A stretch of 64,000 bases of DNA from Liquorilactobacillus sucicola DSM 21376 = JCM 15457 (GCF_000612445.1 NZ_BALC01000001.1:124001-188000), one strand, 5' to 3'. Shown: positions 27,271-36,028, counted from the first letter of the stretch. A program made the numbers and translations. Notes: a model not told the origin generated them from the sequence alone.

Positions 27271-27323
27271 TATAACTAAAAAGTTAGAAAAGTATTGAAA
27301 TCTAACGCATAAGTTAGTATAAT
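27271..27323 (+). promoter_or_regulatory. Divergent operator/promoter region of the repressor/Cro-like switch
   Basis: A plus-strand promoter TTGAAA (27295-27300) - 17 - TATAAT (27318-27323) has a palindrome CTAAC-gcataa-GTTAG (27302-27317) filling its spacer. A second site of the same 5-6-5 form, ATAAC-taaaaa-GTTAG, is at 27272-27287. Related half-sites occur at 27382-27397 (GTTAT..ATAAC) and 27456-27477 (CTAAC, then GATAACTAAC) before the Cro-like gene. The repeated TAAC/GTTA half-sites look like repressor operators; repressor bound at 27302 would block RNA polymerase. Confidence 0.7.
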
Positions 27324-27494
27324 TGCTAATAGAAAAACTGGATTGAATTAGGCAATTAGTTAAATCAAGCAGTTTTCACAAGTTATGTTAGAATAACTCG
27401 AATCAATACTTATCGTTGATTTTATAATACCGTTCAGGCGCAGTCAAACAAATTAACTAACTTTTTAGATAACTAACAATGAGAGGTGGAAATT

Positions 27495-27704
27495 ATGTCG
27501 TATGAACTTGCTGACACTATTTTGATATGTTTAAAACGTAACAAGCGAATGGGGATCAAACCAAATTCGCAAACCGATATTGCAAATCATTTTGGACTTT
27601 CCAAACCATATGTTAACCAATTAATAAATGGGCGTGTTGCTAACTCGATTAATACTAAAAAGAGATTAGATGAGATTAAAAAGTATGTTGGAATAGACGA
27701 ATAA
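27495..27704 (+). CDS. Cro-like small helix-turn-helix protein
   Basis: 69 residues, XRE-type HTH almost throughout: NSQTDIANHFGLSKPYVNQLINGRVANS carries the recognition helix near 30-45. ATG 27495 has GAGAGGTGG upstream; a GTG at 27486 lies inside that site. It is transcribed away from the repressor gene from the promoter at 27295, so it takes the place of cro in a phage switch. Nothing recognisable follows it on the same strand before asnB. Confidence 0.8.
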   Translation: MSYELADTILICLKRNKRMGIKPNSQTDIANHFGLSKPYVNQLINGRVANSINTKKRLDEIKKYVGIDE

Positions 27705-27950
27705 GTTCCCCCTGTCAAGGATAGCACTGGTGCTTGCAAAAAAATGAAAAGATACTGTTTAAGCAGTCGTTAATGTATATTTATTGTGGCTGTGTCCCCA
27801 AAGATATAATACGCAATTCGGAGATACACAGAACAGCTTTAAGATGTAACAAAAAAGTGGCAAAGTTTTTTTTATTGTGCATACTTAGCTGACTTGAAAA
27901 TCTATTTTCAAAAAAGCATCATAAAAAATTTCAAAGTAAAGTAGACAAAT
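27705..27950. other. Non-coding stretch after the Cro-like gene
   Basis: About 250 bases where early phage genes would be expected. I find no open frame with a start and binding site, no integrase fragment and no recognisable RNA; composition becomes very AT-rich toward 27950. Confidence 0.6.
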
Positions 27951-28011
27951 AATAATAAAAACACAAGGGAGTGTACTAATAGCCATTAGACTATTGGTAC
28001 ACTCCCTTGTG
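27951..28011 (-). terminator. Terminator of the DUF4044 gene, 21-bp stem
   Basis: CACAAGGGAGTGTACTAATAG (27962) pairs with the mirrored arm ending at 28011, with a single G-U pair, around an eight-base loop. On the minus strand it is followed by TTTTTATTATT, so it ends the small minus-strand gene. The stem is far longer than the other terminators here. Confidence 0.8.
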
Positions 28012-28041
28012 GATAATTAGTTAATAAAGCCTATTATGAAA

Positions 28042-28161
28042 TTAATACCCCATTACTGAAAAGACAGCAGATAGAACCACAGTTCCTAATGTGGCAATAA
28101 TCATAATCCATACAACAAGCATTGTTATCTTTTGAAAGCGACTTTTCTTTTTTTTGGCCAA
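28042..28161 (-). CDS. DUF4044 family small membrane protein, 39 residues
   Basis: Tiny gene too short for standard calling. TTG 28161 with AAAGGTGA eight bases upstream gives M-A-K-K-K-K-S-R-F-Q-K-I-T, then one hydrophobic membrane segment (MLVVWIMIIATLGTVVLSAV) and the end FSVMGY. A basic head plus one membrane helix is the pattern of the DUF4044 proteins of lactobacilli; function unknown. A GTG at 28179 is an alternative start but has no binding site. It has its own strong terminator. Confidence 0.75.
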   Translation of the reverse strand: MAKKKKSRFQKITMLVVWIMIIATLGTVVLSAVFSVMGY

Positions 28162-28292
28162 AGCAGATTCACCTTTCACTTATTTTACAATTCACTATAC
28201 AGTTATCTACTTAAAGATGTCAAATACATTCAAAGTAATATTTTTTTGTTTCAGAAAAAAAGTGAAAAAAAGTTTATGAAATGGGAAACAAA

Positions 28293-28321
28293 TTGAAATA
28301 ATAGGAATAAACAATTATAAT
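28293..28321 (+). promoter_or_regulatory. Promoter of asnB
   Basis: TTGAAA (28293-28298) - 17 bases - TATAAT (28316-28321), 37 bases before the asnB start. No T-box or other leader structure fits in so short a 5' region. Confidence 0.8.
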
Positions 28322-28358
28322 ATAGCGAGTGGAAAAATAACCAGAAGAGGTGCAAATT

Positions 28359-30245
28359 ATGTGCGGTTTCGTAGGGTGTTTATCTGATATTGAAAAAGAC
28401 ACTGGAGAAAAATACAATGAAATAATCAAGAAAATGAATAAGATGATTGTCCATAGAGGCCCCGATGATGATGGATATTTTGAAGATAAAAATATTACAA
28501 TGGGTTTTAGACGTCTGAGCATTATTGATTTGGAGGGTGGACACCAACCGCTTTCTTACGATAATGAACGTTATTGGATGACTTTTAATGGTGAAATATA
28601 CAATTACTTAGAATTGCGTGATGAACTAAAAGAAGAAGGATATGAATTTAAAACCGATTCTGATTCTGAAGTTATTTTGGCAATGTACTCCAAGCATAAG
28701 GAAGATTGTGTGAAATTTTTCCGCGGGATGTACGCATTTGTGATTTGGGATAGACAAGAAAAGACTTTTTTTGCTGCTCGAGATCATTTTGGAATCAAAC
28801 CCTTTTACTATGCCATAATAGGGGATAACTTTTATTACGGCTCAGAGAGCAAAGCTATTTATAAAGTTATCCAGCAGAAGACGTTTGATAAAAATGCTTT
28901 GCAAGACTATATGACCTTTCAGTTTGTACCTGAACCTGAAACATTAACGCAGGAAATCAAAATGCTGGAACCTGGCTACTACTTGAGCAAAAAGCTAGGT
29001 GAAAAACCGAAGAAAAAACGTTATTATTATGCTCAATTTAAGCCTGTGATTCGTCCTGAGGATGAATATATCAAAAAGGTACGTGCTGTTTTATTTGATT
29101 CAGTTGAAAAGCATATGCGTGCAGATGTACCAGTTGGATCATTTCTTTCAGGTGGTATCGATTCATCAATTATTGTTGCTATTGCAAAGCATTTCAATTC
29201 ACAATTAGAAACGATTTCTGTCGGTTTTCAGCGCGAAGGATATAGTGAAATAGATGTAGCCAAAGAAACTGCTGAAAAACTAGGTGTTAAGAACTATAGC
29301 TCAATTATCACCCCAGAGGAGTTCATGAAGGTATTTCCGCACTTTGTTTGGAGTATGGATGATCCTTTGGCAGATCCGGCTGCTGTTCCACAATATTTTG
29401 TTGCTAGGGATGCACGTAAGCGCGTCAAGGTTGCCTTGACAGGCGAGGGTGCCGATGAATTGTTCGGTGGGTATACAATTTATCATGAGCCTGAATCACT
29501 CAAGCCGTTTCGCTACACGAAACCAATCAATGCTGTCTTAAACAAGATAGCACATATGATGCCGGAGGGTGTTAAGGGGCGGAGCTTCATTTTACGAGGG
29601 ACGACACCGCTTGAAGATCGGTATGTTGGAAATGCATTTATTTTTAATGAAAAAGAAAAGCATCAATTCATAAAGGATTACAATGATATGCATCCACTTC
29701 AATCAATAACAAAACCTTTTTACGATGATTCGCGTGAGTATGATCCGATAAGCCGAATGCAGTTTATTGATATGCATGAGTGGTTAAATGGCGATTTATT
29801 GCATAATGCTGATAGGACAACGATGGCTCATAGTTTAGAGCTTAGAACACCTTTCTTAGACAAAGAAGTTTTTGCTGTTGCTAGTGAAATACCTGCAGAT
29901 TTGCGGATAGCACACGGAACAACTAAGTATATTTTGCGTAAGGCTGCCGAAGGAGTTGTTCCTGATCATGTATTGAATCGTAAGAAACTGGGTTTTCCAG
30001 TGCCAATCCGTTTCTGGTTGCGTGATGAAATGTATGAGTGGACTAAAAATATTATAAAGGAATCACAAACTGAACAGTATTTTAATAAGGAATATTTCTT
30101 GAAACTACTAGAAGAACATCGTGAACAAAAGAGAGATAATTCGCGTAAACTATGGACAATTTTAACCTTTATGATGTGGCATAAGATATATGTTGAGAGT
30201 CCAGAACTGATAGATTCACAAAAAGCACAACAGCTGGATATGTAG
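28359..30245 (+). CDS. asnB: Asparagine synthase (glutamine-hydrolysing)
   Basis: Makes asparagine from aspartate using glutamine nitrogen and ATP. Starting at ATG 28359 puts the nucleophile cysteine at position 2 (MCGFVG), which the N-terminal glutaminase domain needs; the frame upstream must therefore be excluded. RGPDDDG and FNGEIYNY are glutaminase landmarks, and the synthetase half has the PP-loop LSGGIDSSI near residue 263 and GEGADELFGGY near 362. 628 residues is the B. subtilis AsnB-like length. In some mDAP lactobacilli an AsnB homologue (AsnB1) amidates mDAP in the wall, so that role cannot be excluded here. dapG follows after 30 bases. Confidence 0.93.
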   Translation: MCGFVGCLSDIEKDTGEKYNEIIKKMNKMIVHRGPDDDGYFEDKNITMGFRRLSIIDLEGGHQPLSYDNERYWMTFNGEIYNYLELRDELKEEGYEFKTDSDSEVILAMYSKHKEDCVKFFRGMYAFVIWDRQEKTFFAARDHFGIKPFYYAIIGDNFYYGSESKAIYKVIQQKTFDKNALQDYMTFQFVPEPETLTQEIKMLEPGYYLSKKLGEKPKKKRYYYAQFKPVIRPEDEYIKKVRAVLFDSVEKHMRADVPVGSFLSGGIDSSIIVAIAKHFNSQLETISVGFQREGYSEIDVAKETAEKLGVKNYSSIITPEEFMKVFPHFVWSMDDPLADPAAVPQYFVARDARKRVKVALTGEGADELFGGYTIYHEPESLKPFRYTKPINAVLNKIAHMMPEGVKGRSFILRGTTPLEDRYVGNAFIFNEKEKHQFIKDYNDMHPLQSITKPFYDDSREYDPISRMQFIDMHEWLNGDLLHNADRTTMAHSLELRTPFLDKEVFAVASEIPADLRIAHGTTKYILRKAAEGVVPDHVLNRKKLGFPVPIRFWLRDEMYEWTKNIIKESQTEQYFNKEYFLKLLEEHREQKRDNSRKLWTILTFMMWHKIYVESPELIDSQKAQQLDM

Positions 30246-30275
30246 TTTTGATATTGAATCAGGGGAGAAAAAGCA

Positions 30276-31475
30276 ATGAAAATAATGGTCCAAAAGTTTG
30301 GTGGGACATCAGTAAAAGACTATGATGCACGCTGCAAGGCAGTTGACCATGTTCGTTACACTGTTTCTGCGGGCTACAAGGTTGTAGTTGTTGTTTCTGC
30401 TATTGGCAGGATTGGCGAGCCTTATGCGACTGACTCCTTGTTGAACTTAGTTGATGGAGAAGAGACAAAACTTGATTCACGTGAGCTTGATATGCTTGTT
30501 TCAGTTGGCGAGATAATTTCAACAGCTGTTTTTACGGAATTATTAAAAAAGAAGGGCTTTAAAGCAACGGCAATGAATGGCCCGGATGCAGGATTCAGGA
30601 CAAATAATGAGTATCAAAATGCTAAAGTGCTGGATGTTAAAATTGATGGAATTTTGAAAGCTTTCCAAAAAAATGATGTTGTTGTTGTTGCCGGTTTTCA
30701 AGGATTGTCAAGGGAAGGACATATAGCAACTTTAGGCCGGGGTGGAAGTGATACATCGGCTGCATTGCTAGGTGCAGCTCTGGGGGCTGAAAGAGTTGAC
30801 ATTTTTACTGATGTTGCGGGTATGATGACTGCTGATCCACGAATTGTTAAGAAGGCTCGTTTTCTGAGAAACGTTAGCTATGAAGAAGTAGCCAACATGG
30901 CTCATGAAGGTGCTAAGGTCATTCACCCACGCGCGGTTGAAGTCGCGCAGCAAGCTCATGTTCCAATGAGAATTAGATCAACTTGGGATGGGCTTAATGA
31001 ATTAGGTACGCTTGTTTCTGACCCCAATCTTTCAATTCAACACTATCGAAGTGTTACTGGTATTGCACATCAAACGGGGTTGACCCAATTTAGTGTAGCT
31101 GCGGTTGATTATCCAGCTGATAAGATATTTGAATTATTGGCTTCAAATCACTTAAGTGTTGATTTTATCAATATTTTACCTGAAAAAATCGTTTTTAATT
31201 TGAAGCATGAAGAGGCAAAGATGGCAAGTAAAATTCTTTCAGATAAGGAAATACCTGTTAGAATCGTTAAAGATTGCGTGAAAGTGTCGATTGTCGGTGC
31301 CGGTATTATGGGAACACCCGGAATAACAGCGAAGATCGTTTCAGCACTTGCACAAAAAAATATTGAGATCTTACAAACGACTGATAGCTATACCACTATC
31401 TGGGTACTGGTTCGACGACGGGATCTAGAAGCTGCAATCAATATTTTGCATGACAAGTTTTTATTGGATGATTGA
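30276..31475 (+). CDS. dapG: Aspartate kinase, DapG type
   Basis: Phosphorylates aspartate, the first step toward DAP, lysine, threonine and methionine. The opening VQKFGGTSVKD is the aspartokinase signature; VVVVVSAIGRIGEPYATDSLL and GRGGSDTSAALLGAAL follow. Two C-terminal ACT domains (about 265-399) include VSIVGAGIMGTPGITAKIVSAL. The sequence is closest in my memory to B. subtilis DapG (the DAP-inhibited isozyme), which suits the mDAP-type wall implied by murE. 399 residues. GGGGAG precedes ATG 30276. Close spacing to asnB suggests one operon. Confidence 0.88.
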   Translation: MKIMVQKFGGTSVKDYDARCKAVDHVRYTVSAGYKVVVVVSAIGRIGEPYATDSLLNLVDGEETKLDSRELDMLVSVGEIISTAVFTELLKKKGFKATAMNGPDAGFRTNNEYQNAKVLDVKIDGILKAFQKNDVVVVAGFQGLSREGHIATLGRGGSDTSAALLGAALGAERVDIFTDVAGMMTADPRIVKKARFLRNVSYEEVANMAHEGAKVIHPRAVEVAQQAHVPMRIRSTWDGLNELGTLVSDPNLSIQHYRSVTGIAHQTGLTQFSVAAVDYPADKIFELLASNHLSVDFINILPEKIVFNLKHEEAKMASKILSDKEIPVRIVKDCVKVSIVGAGIMGTPGITAKIVSALAQKNIEILQTTDSYTTIWVLVRRRDLEAAINILHDKFLLDD

Positions 31476-31479
31476 TAAA

Positions 31480-31842
31480 ATGGAACCGATATTAAAAATT
31501 TGGTATTACCAACTACTGATCCTATTCATCATTTGGCTGTTATCCTTAGTGGGTAAAAAAAAGATGATGCGTTTCTTGCCCTCAAAGTTATTGCCAATAG
31601 ATGTGATGACACCTTTTATGCTTGTAGGGATTCACTTTCTAACTCTTGATGAAAGTGGAAATTCAATTGTACCGTATGTTTTGCTGGGGATGGCGCTGTG
31701 GGGAATCTTAATGACATTAAACCATGTTTTTATTAAGGGGGAACTGGGATATCGTTCCTTTTACTGGCGTTATTGGCGTTTGGCTGACATTGTAATCACT
31801 ATTATTTACTGTTGCATAGTCGTTCTTGAAATTTTAAAATAA
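31480..31842 (+). CDS. DUF3397 family membrane protein
   Basis: 120-residue membrane protein conserved just upstream of mraZ in lactobacilli; function unknown. Four hydrophobic segments can be seen: YYQLLILFIIWLLSLVG, MTPFMLVGIHFLTL, VPYVLLGMALWGILMTL and LADIVITIIYCCIVVLEIL. ATG 31480 lies four bases after the dapG stop; ATG 31468, which overlaps dapG, is a possible alternative because GGATG is the only nearby binding-site-like sequence. A strong terminator follows and closes the asnB-dapG unit. Confidence 0.82.
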   Translation: MEPILKIWYYQLLILFIIWLLSLVGKKKMMRFLPSKLLPIDVMTPFMLVGIHFLTLDESGNSIVPYVLLGMALWGILMTLNHVFIKGELGYRSFYWRYWRLADIVITIIYCCIVVLEILK

Positions 31843-31845
31843 TTG

Positions 31846-31894
31846 AATCCAGTTGAGAATTGATGTATCTATTGATTCTTAACTGGATTTTTTT
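31846..31894 (+). terminator. Terminator before the dcw cluster
   Basis: AATCCAGTTGAGAAT and ATTCTTAACTGGATT pair over 15 bp (one G-U pair), followed by TTTTTTT. Confidence 0.92.
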
Positions 31895-32016
31895 GTATGC
31901 TGGCTGAATGTTTTAAGGGCTTCACTACTTTAAGTGCATGCAAACAGCACACAATAATAATGATTTATAAGTTAAACTTGCTGATTTTTACAAGTAATTA
32001 ACAATGGTGGTAATAA

Positions 32017-32058
32017 TGGGTGAAAATGTGGTTTAAAGTGGGGGATTGTGGTAGTATC
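32017..32058 (+). promoter_or_regulatory. Likely MraZ operator boxes
   Basis: TGG triplets with short spacers recur at 32017, 32029, 32039 and 32049, the last three exactly 10 bases apart (TGGTTTAAAG, TGGGGGATTG, TGGTAGTATC). MraZ proteins are known to bind direct repeats TGGGN spaced by about 10 bp upstream of their own gene, so this is probably the autoregulatory site of the dcw operon. The remaining 31895-32016 has no gene. Confidence 0.65.
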
Positions 32059-32091
32059 AGTGTGTGGTACTGTCGAGGGGGGTGTGTCTTC

Positions 32092-32523
32092 ATGTTTATG
32101 GGAGAATATCGGCATACGATTGATGCCAAAGGACGCTTGATTATTCCTGCAAAGTTTCGTGATGAACTTGATAATGAGTTTATCGTGACACGAGGAATGG
32201 ATGGATGTTTATTTGGCTATCCTCAAAAAGAATGGGGGATACTCCAAGAAAAGCTGCAGAAGCTCCCTTTAACAAAGAAAGATGCACGTTCTTTTGTCAG
32301 ATTCTTTTATTCTGCAGCTACTGAGTGTGATTTTGATAAGCAGGGGCGTATTAGTATTCCGCGATCGTTGCGTGTTCACGCAGCACTAGACAAGAAGTGC
32401 GTCATTGTTGGTGTTTCAAATAGATTTGAGGTTTGGGCAGAAGACCGTTGGGATGAATTCTCAAAAGAGGTTGAAGTAGATTTTGATGATATTGCAGAAA
32501 AAATGATTGATTTTGGATTGTGA
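32092..32523 (+). CDS. mraZ: Transcriptional regulator MraZ
   Basis: First gene of the dcw cluster; an AbrB-like DNA-binding protein that represses its own operon. The 143 residues open [26 protein letters not shown]; a second copy of the fold has [19 protein letters not shown] near 83. ATG 32092 gives exactly the family length, with GAGGGGGG upstream; the frame runs open to 32020 but overlaps the operator. rsmH starts ten bases after its stop. Confidence 0.96.
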   Translation: MFMGEYRHTIDAKGRLIIPAKFRDELDNEFIVTRGMDGCLFGYPQKEWGILQEKLQKLPLTKKDARSFVRFFYSAATECDFDKQGRISIPRSLRVHAALDKKCVIVGVSNRFEVWAEDRWDEFSKEVEVDFDDIAEKMIDFGL

Positions 32524-32533
32524 GGAAGATCAA

Positions 32534-33487
32534 ATGGATAAATTTGAACATAAAACGGTCCTTCTTCATGAAGCCGTCGCAGGTTTAGCAATAAAAGAAA
32601 GCGGAATTTATGTTGATTGCACCTTAGGTGGAGGAGGGCATAGTAAGCAGATTTTAGAGAGGCTTGGGCCCGCTGGTCATCTATATGCCTTTGATCAGGA
32701 TCAGACTGCAATTGATTTTAATCGTACTGAGTTGAGCGCACCTTTGGCAACTGGGAAAATAACGTTTGTCAAAGCGAACTTTTGTGAGTTGCAAAAACAG
32801 CTTATTGAACGTGGGGTTGAGCAAGTTGACGGTGTTCTGTACGATTTGGGGGTTTCTTCACCGCAATTTGATGATGCCCAGCGAGGTTTTAGCTATCGGT
32901 ACGATGCTCCGCTTGATATGCGTATGAATCAAAGTCAAACTTTGAATGCTCAACAGATCGTTAATGAATGGGATTACGCTGAATTAGTTCGAATCTTCTT
33001 TCGTTATGGTGAAGAAAAATATGCTAAATCAATTGCACGCCGAATTGAAAAAGAACGTGTGATTGCACCAATTGAAACGACTAGTCGGCTGGTCGAAGTC
33101 ATTAAAGAAGGTATCCCTGCGCGTGCACGCCGCACAGGTGGTCATCCGGCAAAAAGAGTTTTTCAGGCGATTAGGATTGCCGTCAATGATGAGTTGGGTG
33201 TTCTGGAGAAGTCACTTGAACAAGCATTGGAGTTGCTTAACGTGGGCGGTAGAATAAGCGTGATTACGTTTCAATCACTTGAAGATCGGCTTGTAAAATC
33301 AATGTTTAAAGAAAAAAGCCAATTACCCGATCTTCCCCCAGGACTACCAGTGATTCCTAAGGATAAGCTGCCAACGTATCGGCTTGTTAATAAAAAGCCG
33401 CTCAAACCGCAACCAGAAGAATTAGCTGCCAACCATAGGGCACATTCTGCTAAATTACGGATTATCGAACGTACTGCAATCAAATAA
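32534..33487 (+). CDS. rsmH: 16S rRNA m4C1402 methyltransferase RsmH (MraW)
   Basis: Methylates N4 of C1402 in the ribosomal P site. 317 residues starting [15 protein letters not shown]. The SAM motif [12 protein letters not shown] is near residue 27, [18 protein letters not shown] near 102 and [16 protein letters not shown] near 240, ending [15 protein letters not shown] 32534 with TGAGGA upstream is chosen over a frame start overlapping mraZ. Confidence 0.97.
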   Translation: MDKFEHKTVLLHEAVAGLAIKESGIYVDCTLGGGGHSKQILERLGPAGHLYAFDQDQTAIDFNRTELSAPLATGKITFVKANFCELQKQLIERGVEQVDGVLYDLGVSSPQFDDAQRGFSYRYDAPLDMRMNQSQTLNAQQIVNEWDYAELVRIFFRYGEEKYAKSIARRIEKERVIAPIETTSRLVEVIKEGIPARARRTGGHPAKRVFQAIRIAVNDELGVLEKSLEQALELLNVGGRISVITFQSLEDRLVKSMFKEKSQLPDLPPGLPVIPKDKLPTYRLVNKKPLKPQPEELAANHRAHSAKLRIIERTAIK

Positions 33488-33505
33488 ACGAGAGGGTGTG
33501 ATGTG

Positions 33506-33871
33506 ATGCCACAGAATGCAGCAAGAAAAATAGCGGTACAACCAGCAAAGAAAACAGCTCCAATACATAATCCACAACCAGAAAGAAAAACTAAGCATGT
33601 CCCGATATCGCGACTTGAAGTGGCAGTAATAACAGTGGCAAGTGTAATAACGATGTTCCTAATGGTGAGCGTGGTTTCTTCAAAAATTGCATTGTCAAAA
33701 GCACAGTATAATTTGCAAAGTATCAATCAGCGAATAACAAGCGTGCAGAATAAAAACGTTGATAAAAAACAAGAAGTGAGTGAGCTGTCGAGTCGCAGTC
33801 GATTAATGGAAGTGGCAAAAAAAGTTGGATTGACAATGAATGAACAGAATATAAGGAATGTTAATAAATGA
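33506..33871 (+). CDS. ftsL: Cell division protein FtsL
   Basis: Bitopic division protein that joins DivIC and DivIB to recruit the septal synthase. 121 residues: a basic, proline-rich cytoplasmic tail (about 1-37), one membrane helix (VAVITVASVITMFLMVSVV, about 39-60), then an extracellular coiled coil with NLQSINQRITSVQNK. Sequence conservation of FtsL is low, so its place between rsmH and the pbp gene carries much of the call. GTG 33503 or ATG 33506 may be the start. The end overlaps pbp by four bases. Confidence 0.88.
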   Translation: MPQNAARKIAVQPAKKTAPIHNPQPERKTKHVPISRLEVAVITVASVITMFLMVSVVSSKIALSKAQYNLQSINQRITSVQNKNVDKKQEVSELSSRSRLMEVAKKVGLTMNEQNIRNVNK

Positions 33872-36018
33872 GTCTGAAAAATAAACGACAGATAAATAGG
33901 CATAAGTCGCAATATAATAGAAAACACTTTGGCATAGGAGTTTTTTTTATTGTAGGGTTGATTTTTGTGATATTTATCGGTCGCTTTTTTTATATTGGAA
34001 TTCATAAAAATGTGAATGGGGTGAACCTTCCGCAAAAAGTTGCTCAGCTTTATGCTACAAAAACAGAAGTTAAAGCCCAACGTGGTACGATTTATGATGC
34101 AGATAATCAGCCTATCGCTGAGGATACATCAACATATTCAATTTATATTGTTCTTTCTAAAAAGGCAGTTGCTTTCGGAAAAAGAGAGTATCTGGCTGAT
34201 AAAGATAAAGATAGAGCTGCACGAGTTTTAAGCCAAAACTTGCCAGTTAGTTACGAAAGAATACGAAAAATCCTAGATCCTGTTGATAAGGATACATACC
34301 AAGTTGAATTAAGTAATGCTGGTAAAAATATTTCACTTGAAACGAAAAAAAGAATAGCATCTGCCAATATAACTGGAATCAACTTTAAGGAGTCAGAGGC
34401 ACGACTGTACCCTAATGGAATTTTTGCTTCACACATCATTGGTATTGCTGAAAATGAAGGTGAAAAGGTTGTAGGAGTCATGGGCCTAGAGAAAGCCTTC
34501 AATAGTCAACTGACAGGCATAAATGGGGTTAGAAGTTTTGAAAAAGATATTCATGGAACCCCTATCCCCGGGAAAAAAATAAAAACGCGAAAAGCTAAGG
34601 ATGGTGACAATGTCTACACGACCATTGATTCCAGACTTCAGACGTACTTAGAAACATTGATGACACAGGCACAGAATAAATATCACACTGCATCCTCCAA
34701 TGCAATTCTAATGAACGCTCATACTGGAGAAATTATTGCAGCAAGTCAGCGTCCGACTTTTAATGCGCAAACAAAAGAAGGCATTGATCAAGTTTGGCGT
34801 AATACCTTGGTGGAAGACACCTTTGAACCTGGTTCTACGATGAAGGTCTTAACGTTGGCAGCTGCGATCAATAGTGGCACATACAACCCTAACAGCACTT
34901 TTAAGTCTGGAACGTATAAAATTGATGGAAAAGCAGTCAATGATTGGGACACAAACGGCTGGGGATATATTACTTACCGTGATGCTTTCGTTCGCTCATC
35001 AAATGTTGGAATGGCTCATCTTGAACAGCAAATGGGCAGTAAAATCTGGTTGAAGTATATTAAAAAATTTGGTTTACTAAAATCGACAGGTTCGGATATT
35101 CCTAATGAGGCCAGTGGAAGCATTGAATATAAGTATCCGATTGATCGGGCAAATACGGCTTATGGACAAGGCGTCACAGTAACGGGGTTACAGATGATGC
35201 AGGCTTTTTCTGCAATTGCAAATGGTGGTAAAATGGTCAAACCACAAATTGTAAAAAAGGTTGTTGATCCTAACAACAATAAAGTGATTTTGAGAAATAA
35301 AACCGATGTTGTTGGGCAGCCTATTCGAAAAGAAACTGCCAGCAGGGTTTTGGGATTGATGCAGGATGTTGTCTATGATAAAAACGGGACCGGATCAGCT
35401 TATAAGATTGACGGCTATCGCATAGGGGTAAAAACCGGGACAGCTCAGATCAGCAATTCAGCAGGAACCGGTTATCTGACGGGAGATATGAACTATGTTT
35501 TTTCTGTTGTTGGGATGGCTCCTGCTGATAACCCAAAATATGTTTTATATATCACAATGAAGCAACCCAAAACAATGGAAAATAACTCATCTTCACAAAT
35601 GATAGCATCTATCTTTAATCCATTGATGAAACGAGCACTAGAGGAAGATAAAGAAACGACTAGCTCGACTCCGCAAATCAAAGTTACAGATGTTGTTGGG
35701 AAAAGCACGACCGAGGCTAAAATGAAATTGAGCGGGGCAGGTTTCTATGTGACTGCGATTGGAAATGGAAACAAAATTATCGCACAATCTGCTCCCGAAA
35801 ATAGTGTGCTGCTATCAGGTGAACGAGTGATCATTCTGACAAATGGTGAGAAAACTATGCCTGATATCAGTGGTTGGTCACGAAGCGATGTGTTAAAATT
35901 ATCTAGTCTATTAGGAGTAAGATTCAATATCTCGGGCTCTGGATACGTAAGTTCTCAGAGCGTAGCGACAAATAAAACACTTAATGGTGTTAAAGCCGTA
36001 AATGTACAATTAAAGTAG
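33868..36018 (+). CDS. Septal class B penicillin-binding protein with PASTA domains (PBP2X/PBP2B type)
   Basis: Transpeptidase that cross-links new septal peptidoglycan. A short cytoplasmic head and membrane helix (about 15-40) precede the dimerisation domain. The transpeptidase domain has the active serine in EPGSTMK near residue 325, SSN in FVRSSNVGM near 376 and KTGTAQIS near 528. Two PASTA domains follow (about 592-655 and 656-716), as in streptococcal PBP2X. 716 residues. Position between ftsL and the mur genes fits FtsI/PBP2X. Confidence 0.94.
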   Translation: MSLKNKRQINRHKSQYNRKHFGIGVFFIVGLIFVIFIGRFFYIGIHKNVNGVNLPQKVAQLYATKTEVKAQRGTIYDADNQPIAEDTSTYSIYIVLSKKAVAFGKREYLADKDKDRAARVLSQNLPVSYERIRKILDPVDKDTYQVELSNAGKNISLETKKRIASANITGINFKESEARLYPNGIFASHIIGIAENEGEKVVGVMGLEKAFNSQLTGINGVRSFEKDIHGTPIPGKKIKTRKAKDGDNVYTTIDSRLQTYLETLMTQAQNKYHTASSNAILMNAHTGEIIAASQRPTFNAQTKEGIDQVWRNTLVEDTFEPGSTMKVLTLAAAINSGTYNPNSTFKSGTYKIDGKAVNDWDTNGWGYITYRDAFVRSSNVGMAHLEQQMGSKIWLKYIKKFGLLKSTGSDIPNEASGSIEYKYPIDRANTAYGQGVTVTGLQMMQAFSAIANGGKMVKPQIVKKVVDPNNNKVILRNKTDVVGQPIRKETASRVLGLMQDVVYDKNGTGSAYKIDGYRIGVKTGTAQISNSAGTGYLTGDMNYVFSVVGMAPADNPKYVLYITMKQPKTMENNSSSQMIASIFNPLMKRALEEDKETTSSTPQIKVTDVVGKSTTEAKMKLSGAGFYVTAIGNGNKIIAQSAPENSVLLSGERVIILTNGEKTMPDISGWSRSDVLKLSSLLGVRFNISGSGYVSSQSVATNKTLNGVKAVNVQLK

Positions 36019-36028
36019 GAATGATGTG

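Noticed and set aside
25400-28200. Complete prophage or integrative element
   Set aside because: Only the repressor, protease and Cro-like genes are present. No integrase, att repeats, replication or structural genes are seen.
25444-28359. Functional link between the tRNA-Asn and asnB 2.8 kb downstream (for example T-box control by tRNA-Asn)
   Set aside because: asnB has a strong promoter only 37 bases before its start with no room for a T-box, and terminators and opposite-strand genes lie between them.
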